From the NCBI GenBank assembly GCA_030849805.1, contig JASANZ010001752.1, forward strand, positions 1-13,423: a stretch of DNA of 13,423 nt, read 5' to 3'. Source of the stretch: Sergeia podlipaevii (lineage: Eukaryota; Euglenozoa; Kinetoplastea; Trypanosomatida; Trypanosomatidae). The notes beneath the pieces are model-generated. The model worked only from the letters and a program-made list of their open reading frames with translations. It searched no databases and was not told the DNA's origin. The position numbers were made by a program, and so were the translations under genes. This document shows, piece after piece, positions 7,589 to 13,423 of this stretch (position 1 is its first letter; each line of letters begins with the position of its first letter).

Positions 7589-7620
7589 GAAGAGGCAGGG
7601 GAGGAAGGGAGGGGAGGAGA
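7589..7620 (-). promoter_or_regulatory. C-rich pyrimidine block just after the stop codon
   Basis: The plus strand is G/A-only here except for one C at 7596, so the mRNA of the 1747-aa gene has a C-rich pyrimidine block starting about 11 nt after its stop codon. It could bind pyrimidine-tract proteins as a 3' UTR element. It is a poor splice acceptor candidate because the first AG after it is about 50 nt away, at 7539-7540. Its role is inference. Confidence 0.3.
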
Positions 7621-7631
7621 CGCCACCCAAC

Positions 7632-10600
7632 TTAGTATTCAAATGCCGCACTAGCCGAAGGAAACTCGGGCTCCATCAAAAGCGGCTCCACCAAAAGCGG
7701 CTCCGCAGCGTTTGCAGATGACAAGTGCTTTACCTCCCTAGAGTAGTTGTTAAAGAACTGCTCACGGTCTGCCACCCATTTCTGATAAGAATCGCTATCC
7801 AGGTGCTGAGCGGGGTTTGTCAAGGGGGCTGCCGCACGTCCGATCTGGCTGCTGCCAATGGTCGCCACTACCCTTTTGGCTGCCGCAAGGCCCTTAGCAC
7901 GCTGCGGCTGCGCAAACCCGCCGCCCACGTCCAGCTTGGTGTCAAGCACCTGCTGCTGCCAGTCTTCCACCCCACGCAGCGCCGCCTGCTGCCGCGCCTC
8001 CTCGGCCTCGCGGTAAGTTAGAGAACGGATCTCATGCTTTACATAGTCCGGGCCGGCCTGGGAAACGAGGGCACGTGGGATCGTGGCAGTATTGAGCGGG
8101 TCCTTGGTAAGGGCACGATACGCCCTCTTCCAGTCATCCAGCAGTTGCTCTTCCTCCATGGTCGGCACCGCCAGCGCAGCCTCCACCGCGGCCGCGTGCC
8201 TGCCAAGCTGCTCCTGTCTCTCACGTATACGCGCACGCTCCCGCGTCTGCTCCTTGGCGACCGCGTTGAGACCCTCCACGTCACGCTGGATGCGGCGCAT
8301 CATTGCCGCCGCGTCATCCGTGTCTGGCATGATGAAGTCCTGTGGGGTGAGAGCGGCGCTATGAGAGTGATGCTGGCCACCGCGTCCACTGTAGGGAGGC
8401 GACGAGCAGAAGCCGCCACCGCCGACACGACCCAGTGGAGACATGGCGTCATCAAATGCACTAGCGCTGGCGCTCAAGTTAGCACTGACACGGCGGCGCA
8501 GCGCGGAGGAATGACAAGAGGAGATGTTCTCCAGTGGCTCACCTGTTTCGCCAAGCACCACAGGAGCCGAATAGTTGCCAGCGGCGGGTGGGTCCAGCGC
8601 GCCGTAACGCTCCACAAACATGACCGCAGAGTCGGAAGTGACAAAAGCCACCAACGGGTCCTGCCTCGCCAATGCTGCAGTCGCTGCTGCGTTCTCAGAG
8701 GAAGGCAATATAGCGTTGTCATCCACCTCAGCGCCAGCACCTGAAAGTGGCGAAGCCGCAGACCCTGAGAACTGCTGCTGCTGAAAGGAATCGAAGAGTG
8801 CCGAATTTCGCCACTTGTCGCGTGGGCCAGCCACCGCAAGCGCCGGTGCCGCCTCCGCCCCACCGCCCGCAAGCGCCTCCTGGAGCTTCTCCAAAACCGG
8901 TCCAATAGAGGCATCCCCATTAAAGGCGGACCCAGCAATGCCTGCTGGGGAGGACTCAGAGTGGTCGCAGGGCACCTTGTACTTGACGTGGAGAAGGTCC
9001 AGTGCCTTGGATGAGTCGCGGCCCAGCAGACGAGCAAAGGCCTCCATCTTCTTGCGAGGACTGCGTGATGGAGAGCCACGGAACGGTGAAGGCGTGGATG
9101 GACCGCTGAGGTTGGGACCACTGTGTCTGTTACCAGCGCCGCCACCCTCACCATACCGCTCAGGGGACAAGAAGGTACCTGCGCTGCCCCGTGGGGAGCC
9201 AAGCGTGTCCTCCGTCAGCTGAGGCACGAGGTTGCCCTCATCCCCATGCGTCGTGTGCTTCTGGTTGTGACGGTAGTGCTTGTCAGGGTGGATCTCTATG
9301 GTGGCGCTCATCATTGAAAGTAGCCTCTGTGCCTTGCGCTTGCGGTCCTCCTCACGGTTCCTCTCTTCGTGTAGCTGCTCCTCGACCTTGCTGGCGTCCT
9401 CAAATACTGAGGCGGCAAAGAGAAAGTTGTGCTTGTGATAGCGGTCATTGGGGGTGGTAGCCATGCTGTAGCGCCTAGCGCGGTGTGCGGGCAGACCAAT
9501 GGTCACATCAGGATCCACAAAGGAAACGCATGCCTGTATGTGCTGTGTATCGGGCAGCTGAGCGACATAGCCAATTGAGATGGCCTCCATCATCGTGATT
9601 TCGCTTCTTGGGGGTTCGGAGGAAAGGAATATGTGCACTGGTGCTGGCGTGGTGATGTATATCGCTCCTGGGCCGCTGGGTTTGGCAACGGTCAGTGCGG
9701 TGGAATTGCTAGCAGTTGTAATGAGAGCAAGTAGGTGCTGGGAGTCTGCGGCAGTGCCAAGCTGTAGTTGCTGCTGTTGCTGCTGGCGTGACCGGTGAAG
9801 CAGCTTATTAGTGGTAGTGCCGCCGTGTTGCCTCTCCAGTGCCGCCTCTTGGCGTGCCTCAGTGTGCAGTAGGCGGTCTCGCTCGTGCAATGTGTTGCTG
9901 AAGTCTGTAATGCGTGGAGGTGCGACCTGCGTTCTGCGCAGCGTGTCGAGCGAGCGCTCCACGAAGGATGCACTGCGCCGAAGCGGGCCCACTCCCTTCG
10001 CGGCAGCCTCCACACCGCCATCTGCGTTATATGCATTCAACCCAAGACCATCCGCTCCGCTCCTACCAGCAGCTGCCTTGGCCCCACTAACGTTAAGCAC
10101 ACGTCTGCGGTCTGCACTAGCAAACGGCGCTGCAGTGACGCCCGCGTTCACAAGAAACGCAGAGGACCCCGTGTTGTTTCGCCGCGTTGACTTACTCATG
10201 CCGTTGCCTCGAGCGCTCCCGGTGGTATCGGCAGCATTGCGTGCGCTGCCTCCTCGTTTCTGCCGAGAAGTCTTTCTCCCGCCAGCACCTCTCACGCCCC
10301 CGCGAGTCATACTCATTGCTTTCGCCACATTGCGGCCAGAGCCCGCCATGTGTTGTTGTTGCTGCTGCTGCTGCTTTATGGGCTTCTTCTTATCCGTAGG
10401 AGCAGAGGGGGCACTGATGTCCATCTTCTCACCCAACGAAGCTGTCACTGATTTGCGAGCCGCACGTGCGTTTCCTGGTTGAAGAGCCGACACGTTAGCG
10501 TTCATGCGAGCAATCACCATCTCGCGCGCCAGTGCATCCGTGTTGACGCCACGTCCCTTAGACTGAATGCCTCCAGCCGCCCCATCAAGGGTCATAGAGG

Positions 10601-12875
10601 CATAGTTGATATCCTCCCACTTTACGTAGTCACGGAATATGTAGCACGTTGCCTTGAGCTGCACCTCCGCCACCTGCCACGCAAATTCCGGGTACGACAT
10701 GCCGCCAGGAGCCTCCGGCACCTTCGGCATCATGTGTCGTCCCACCACATCCGTCGGCACGGGCGGTACGGGCGGAGAGAAGATCTGCTTCATATACATC
10801 TGCGCCTGGCTTGTCACTTCCCCAGAGTAGGCGTGGAGCGTGTCAGCGCGCTCTAAAGCGTCAATAAGTGACTCACGAGTTAACTTCCACCCCTCCACCA
10901 TCGTCCGCGCTGACAACCCCAGTGGCCAGCGATGTGGCATAAGACAGCCCTCGCCGATGATATCCCCTGGGCCGTACGAGGCAACCCCTTGACAGATGGA
11001 AGTAATGCGGCCTTGAATCACAAAGAGCATGTGCCCGCACCTCTCCGACATACTAGCAACGAGCGTGCCTGGAGAATACACCACCGGCTCCAGACGCTCC
11101 TGCACGAGGCGCAACACCATATCTGGCAGCGGTTTGAGAAGCTCAGAGGCTGCACGGAGCTGATCTGCCAGGGCAGGCGTAAAACGTTGCTCACCTAGCC
11201 ACTTCATACGCAGTGCAGCGGCCTTCTCAACAAGAGACCTGCGAAGGGCGTCGTCGCGGCGCATGGTGCGCGCGAAGCTGTTGTGCGAGAGACACCACAC
11301 ATCGCACACGGTGGCTGCACGCAGGACGTAGTTGCGAGGCTCGCCGAAGAGCACGGAGAGCTCGCCAAAAGACGCCCCAGCCTCGATGACTTCAAGCACC
11401 TCGCTTCCAGTAGTAGCGGGGTCCTCACCGCACATGCATAAGCCACGACCGTTGCTCCCAGATATCAACGTTCCTGTGCCGGATGTGCACGCGCGACGAC
11501 TTCGCGGAGTCTCCATAATCACAATACGGCCTCTCCGCAGGAAGCACAACTGCCTCGCGGAAGAGGAGCTTGTGTGAGCGCAGGCAATGACCTCTCCCGG
11601 CATGTACGTCCGTGCGGCCAAGTGAGAAATAAGGTTGCGAATAGTGGGCGGTGGGGTGTCTTGCAGAAGCCAGCTTTGCCTCATGAGTACCTCGTTCTGG
11701 TGGTAGTACGCACCCAGCGCCTTCACGCGAGCGGCGGCGATGTAATCGCCGATTGTGCGCGTCACCCCGCGCGGCGGCAAGGCGCCAAGAGGGGCAGAGA
11801 ACCACGCAGCGGAAATGTCATGCCCGGTGGTCTGCCTGCGGGCCTCCATATCTCGGGTGGCAAGCTCTAGCAAGGCTGCATGCACATCCAGTGCACGCAC
11901 TCGCAGCACGTCTGTGTAGTTGCCCGATGCCGCCGCCCCACCATCCTTTGCGGTTGCTGTAGCGGATGGAGCTACAACTCCTATAGCAGTTGTGGTGGCC
12001 TCGACGGTGGCACACTTGAAGGGTGTTAGGCCCAAAGCTTCGGCAGCTCCCAGCACCACTGGTGCTCGCAGGATGTCGGTGCGGGTTATCTGCAGTGTAG
12101 GCTGACCAACAGCCCTACTTACTCGCTTCAAAGAGCGCTGAATGGCGGAAGTGACGTTCGACACTGCATCATTGTTGGCGTTGCTCACGCATGTATTGTT
12201 GAGTGCTGCACCTTCAGTCGCCTCAGCAGCGAGTGTGAAGACATTCTCGCTTACCAAGCCACCGCCCAAAAGTTTCAGCGGCTCCTGGTTTGACGTAAAG
12301 TACTGGCGGCGATCAGTTCCGGACGCACTAGCAGCAGTGGCGCGGCGCAGTGGCTGGTAATGCATAACCCTAACGCTGCCTGTGATGACTATGTACACGT
12401 AAAGACACTCCACAGGCTCACTAGGGTAGTAAAGAGTATCCCCAGCCTCAAAACTAACTGGCTCTACTTTGTCCTTGAGGAGTTCAACAAAGGCATTAGC
12501 GTCTAAAGGAAAGGTGGTGTCGCCAAGTAGATCGTTCGCAATCTCGGTGAGGGATTTGACAAGGTGGGCAAGACCATCCATCTTTTTCTTGTCGAGTGCT
12601 TTCGGATCTGAGGGGTAGCGCTCCCGAGTGGCTTTGCGTCGCATAATCAAGTTCTTCTTCAGGCGCATGACTGGAACAAAGTAGTCGCGAAGTGCTCTGC
12701 CTGGGAGAGCCTCGAGGGCAGTGTTGATATATGACAGGCGATCCACCTCCACTCCATCGATCATAGCGGGCTCACCGCCAAGTTGCACGGTACTGCGACG
12801 AGAGAGACGGCGGCGACGGCGGAGATCCCGCTTGCGCGGGGAGTTCTCAATAATTCCTGACATGCTGGTGTCCAT
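7632..12875 (-). CDS. 1747-aa protein with three cyclic-nucleotide-binding-like domains
   Basis: This is a large cytosolic-looking protein without signal peptide or membrane spans, probably a cyclic-nucleotide or nucleoside sensor or scaffold. Domain A (about 122-340) begins with VSFEAGDTLYYPSE and ITGSVRVMHY, is split by a long polar insert (about 175-265), and resumes at VVLGAAEALGL. Domain B (about 415-550) is the best: MPGEVIACAH, LCFLRRGRIVIME and the phosphate-binding cassette FGELSVLFGEPRNY (503-516), keeping Glu505 and Arg514. Domain C (about 580-680) has YSPGTLVASMSERCGHMLFVIQG-type strands (600-622) and DIIGEGCLM (638-646), without the usual P-R-A motif. Residues 800-1520 are mostly disordered and basic or Ser-rich, with Gln runs at 835-841 and 1031-1036 and SP-rich patches near 1226-1275. 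Residues 1520-1720 contain Arg/Glu/Gln-rich helices likely to form coiled coil. No kinase, cyclase or channel domain is visible. The ATG follows an in-frame TAA seven codons upstream; an in-frame Met5 is an alternative start. It is the first gene of the three in transcription order. Confidence 0.9.
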   Translation of the reverse strand: MDTSMSGIIENSPRKRDLRRRRRLSRRSTVQLGGEPAMIDGVEVDRLSYINTALEALPGRALRDYFVPVMRLKKNLIMRRKATRERYPSDPKALDKKKMDGLAHLVKSLTEIANDLLGDTTFPLDANAFVELLKDKVEPVSFEAGDTLYYPSEPVECLYVYIVITGSVRVMHYQPLRRATAASASGTDRRQYFTSNQEPLKLLGGGLVSENVFTLAAEATEGAALNNTCVSNANNDAVSNVTSAIQRSLKRVSRAVGQPTLQITRTDILRAPVVLGAAEALGLTPFKCATVEATTTAIGVVAPSATATAKDGGAAASGNYTDVLRVRALDVHAALLELATRDMEARRQTTGHDISAAWFSAPLGALPPRGVTRTIGDYIAAARVKALGAYYHQNEVLMRQSWLLQDTPPPTIRNLISHLAARTYMPGEVIACAHTSSSSARQLCFLRRGRIVIMETPRSRRACTSGTGTLISGSNGRGLCMCGEDPATTGSEVLEVIEAGASFGELSVLFGEPRNYVLRAATVCDVWCLSHNSFARTMRRDDALRRSLVEKAAALRMKWLGEQRFTPALADQLRAASELLKPLPDMVLRLVQERLEPVVYSPGTLVASMSERCGHMLFVIQGRITSICQGVASYGPGDIIGEGCLMPHRWPLGLSARTMVEGWKLTRESLIDALERADTLHAYSGEVTSQAQMYMKQIFSPPVPPVPTDVVGRHMMPKVPEAPGGMSYPEFAWQVAEVQLKATCYIFRDYVKWEDINYASMTLDGAAGGIQSKGRGVNTDALAREMVIARMNANVSALQPGNARAARKSVTASLGEKMDISAPSAPTDKKKPIKQQQQQQQHMAGSGRNVAKAMSMTRGGVRGAGGRKTSRQKRGGSARNAADTTGSARGNGMSKSTRRNNTGSSAFLVNAGVTAAPFASADRRRVLNVSGAKAAAGRSGADGLGLNAYNADGGVEAAAKGVGPLRRSASFVERSLDTLRRTQVAPPRITDFSNTLHERDRLLHTEARQEAALERQHGGTTTNKLLHRSRQQQQQQLQLGTAADSQHLLALITTASNSTALTVAKPSGPGAIYITTPAPVHIFLSSEPPRSEITMMEAISIGYVAQLPDTQHIQACVSFVDPDVTIGLPAHRARRYSMATTPNDRYHKHNFLFAASVFEDASKVEEQLHEERNREEDRKRKAQRLLSMMSATIEIHPDKHYRHNQKHTTHGDEGNLVPQLTEDTLGSPRGSAGTFLSPERYGEGGGAGNRHSGPNLSGPSTPSPFRGSPSRSPRKKMEAFARLLGRDSSKALDLLHVKYKVPCDHSESSPAGIAGSAFNGDASIGPVLEKLQEALAGGGAEAAPALAVAGPRDKWRNSALFDSFQQQQFSGSAASPLSGAGAEVDDNAILPSSENAAATAALARQDPLVAFVTSDSAVMFVERYGALDPPAAGNYSAPVVLGETGEPLENISSCHSSALRRRVSANLSASASAFDDAMSPLGRVGGGGFCSSPPYSGRGGQHHSHSAALTPQDFIMPDTDDAAAMMRRIQRDVEGLNAVAKEQTRERARIRERQEQLGRHAAAVEAALAVPTMEEEQLLDDWKRAYRALTKDPLNTATIPRALVSQAGPDYVKHEIRSLTYREAEEARQQAALRGVEDWQQQVLDTKLDVGGGFAQPQRAKGLAAAKRVVATIGSSQIGRAAAPLTNPAQHLDSDSYQKWVADREQFFNNYSREVKHLSSANAAEPLLVEPLLMEPEFPSASAAFEY
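7671..7700 (-). repeat. 15-bp tandem duplication near the C-terminus of the 1747-aa gene
   Basis: CTCCATCAAAAGCGG (7671-7685) and CTCCACCAAAAGCGG (7686-7700) differ by one base. They give the consecutive five-residue repeats PLLVE and PLLME close to the C-terminus. The frame is preserved. Confidence 0.9.
9768..9785 (-). repeat. Glutamine codon run (Q6)
   Basis: Six consecutive Gln codons encode residues 1031-1036 of the 1747-aa protein, followed by a Leu-Gln-Leu. They lie in a predicted disordered or helical linker. Confidence 0.85.
10353..10373 (-). repeat. Glutamine codon run (Q7, CAG and CAA)
   Basis: Four CAG and three CAA codons encode residues 835-841 of the 1747-aa protein, in the linker after the third cyclic-nucleotide-binding-like domain. 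The mixed codons make it less prone to slippage than a pure CAG array. Confidence 0.88.
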
Positions 12876-12971
12876 TGTGAGTGTGGTTGTGCCTTAGTAA
12901 AGTGGGGTGCCTCAACTTTGTCTTCGCTGTGCTTTTCTTTGTTTTGTACTTTTGGCTATCCCGGTATCTCT

Positions 12972-12986
12972 CTGGGAAGAAAAAAG
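12972..12986 (-). promoter_or_regulatory. Proximal candidate trans-splice acceptor of the 1747-aa gene
   Basis: The sense strand reads CTTTTTTCTTCCC followed directly by AG at 12972-12973. Splicing here would give a 96-nt leader without ATG. The tract is short (13 nt) but pure and well placed. Confidence 0.5.
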
Positions 12987-13068
12987 CTTTTACGGATTTG
13001 ACAAGCTCACTCAATTGGTTCAACTACGCGAGAAGCAACAACTACTACAAAGAAAATGTATCGTAAGA

Positions 13069-13081
13069 ATATATATATATT
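13069..13081. repeat. (AT)n microsatellite, short
   Basis: An alternating AT run of about 13 bp lies within the ATG-free upstream region of the 1747-aa gene. Confidence 0.8.
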
Positions 13082-13194
13082 CAGCAAAAATAAACGTGTA
13101 AGATATTTGGTGCTGCGAAGGTGTTCTCTGCTTTTGTCCCTTCGATAGGCAAGACTGCTGTCAAGGCACAAACAAAAAGTGATGAGTAAAAGAA

Positions 13195-13211
13195 ATATAT
13201 ATATATATATA
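13195..13211. repeat. (AT)n microsatellite
   Basis: An alternating AT run of 17 bp lies in the same upstream region, about 120 bp from the previous one. Confidence 0.85.
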
Positions 13212-13336
13212 CTAACAATTGCGTAATGCCAAGCAGACGACTGTGCTCCGGTCTACTGTTTATGCGTTCTCCAATCGCCCGCTCCTTTTCTATAGTAATG
13301 ATAGATATGCGCTGCTCCTCCTCTTCAGAGCACTAT

Positions 13337-13376
13337 CTATGCGCGTGAGGAAGGAAAAGAAAGGGAGGGGGGAGAG
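13337..13376 (-). promoter_or_regulatory. Distal candidate trans-splice acceptor of the 1747-aa gene
   Basis: The plus strand is 30 consecutive purines at 13347-13376, a strong sense-strand pyrimidine tract, and the first AG downstream is at 13337-13338. Splicing here would give a leader of about 461 nt that still contains no ATG. The tract is longer than the proximal one at 12974-12986, and both may be used. Confidence 0.5.
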
Positions 13377-13385
13377 CAGAAGTAC

Positions 13386-13423
13386 ATATATATATATATA
13401 TATATATATAAAGAGAGAGAGAG
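13386..13423. repeat. Compound (TA)n-(GA)n microsatellite at the window edge
   Basis: About 26 bp of alternating AT pass directly into an AG dinucleotide run that continues to the last base. The window, and possibly the assembled contig, ends inside this repeat. Confidence 0.9.

Larger units (their letters stand above)
6696..7631. other. Spacer between the 1747-aa gene and KU70
   Basis: The spacer is 936 bp. On the minus strand it holds the 3' UTR of the 1747-aa gene and then the short KU70 leader. It is dense with simple repeats: a CA repeat, a 38-bp palindrome, a GAAA-type tract, a G23 run next to an N, and TATATGTA repeats. I see no RNA gene. A 92-codon minus-strand frame at 7278-7556 crosses the N and the poly-G run and is built from homopolymer codons, so I do not call it. 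Confidence 0.7.
12876..13423. other. Upstream leader and spacer of the 1747-aa gene
   Basis: No gene is supported in these 548 bases. On the minus strand it is the 5' leader and upstream spacer of the 1747-aa gene. From 12876 to 13384 the sense strand has no ATG at all, while the plus strand has seven. Three (TA)n microsatellites and two acceptor candidates lie within it. The short plus-strand frames at 12881-13101 have no domain and no splice signal. Confidence 0.65.

Noticed and set aside
8034..8744. A 236-codon plus-strand frame opposite the 1747-aa gene
   Set aside because: It lies antisense to a well supported coding region, has no domain, and is explained by GC-rich codon composition of the real gene.
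8474..9202. A 242-codon minus-strand frame overlapping the 1747-aa gene in another frame
   Set aside because: It is His/Trp/Arg/Ser-rich, typical of a frame-shifted shadow, and no frameshift in the main gene is needed to explain it.
1..13423. Possibility of a novel multi-gene defence or mobile system
   Set aside because: The three genes are spaced, intronless and co-oriented as in ordinary kinetoplastid polycistronic units. I find no integrase, transposase, terminal repeats, CRISPR repeats or tightly packed operon, and the genes have no evident shared pathway.

Overview
This window looks like nuclear DNA of a kinetoplastid protist, most probably a trypanosomatid. Three long intronless reading frames all lie on the minus strand, separated by spacers of about 0.7-0.9 kb. 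There are no bacterial promoters, ribosome binding sites or terminators. Just upstream of the start codons there are polypyrimidine tracts followed by AG, the signature of spliced-leader trans-splicing. The proteins carry long Ser/Ala/Thr/Gly/Gln-rich inserts, as is common in this group. One gene is a clear KU70, so the host is a eukaryote. The genus cannot be fixed from the sequence alone. The spacers are AT-rich and full of (TA)n, poly-A and poly-G runs, and the coding regions are visibly more GC-rich.

Layout in transcription order (right to left). 12876-13423 is the upstream leader and spacer of the first gene. 12875-7632 encodes a 1747-residue protein with three cyclic-nucleotide-binding-like folds in its N-terminal 40% and a long disordered, Gln-rich and coiled-coil remainder. 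7631-6696 is a spacer with a perfect 38-bp palindrome, a 23-G homopolymer beside an ambiguous base, and several microsatellites. 6695-3942 encodes KU70 (917 aa), with a vWA-like domain, Ku core, C-terminal arm and SAP domain. 3941-3215 is a spacer with several competing splice-acceptor candidates. 3214-728 encodes an 828-residue low-complexity protein of unknown function. 727-1 is its 3' flank.

The genes are probably co-transcribed in one polycistronic unit and separated by trans-splicing and polyadenylation. In kinetoplastids such neighbourhood does not imply shared function, and nothing here links the three proteins in one pathway. I see no mobile element, CRISPR array, RNA gene or obvious multi-gene accessory system.

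The two most useful observations are the following. (1) The stretch directly upstream of each start codon contains no ATG on the sense strand (about 509, 421 and 268 nt), while the parts of the spacers further from the start codons are rich in ATG. This gives an internal estimate of leader extents and helps choose between splice sites. (2) The large protein has three cyclic-nucleotide-binding-like folds whose phosphate-binding cassettes have decayed to different degrees, which raises the question of what ligand, if any, it binds.
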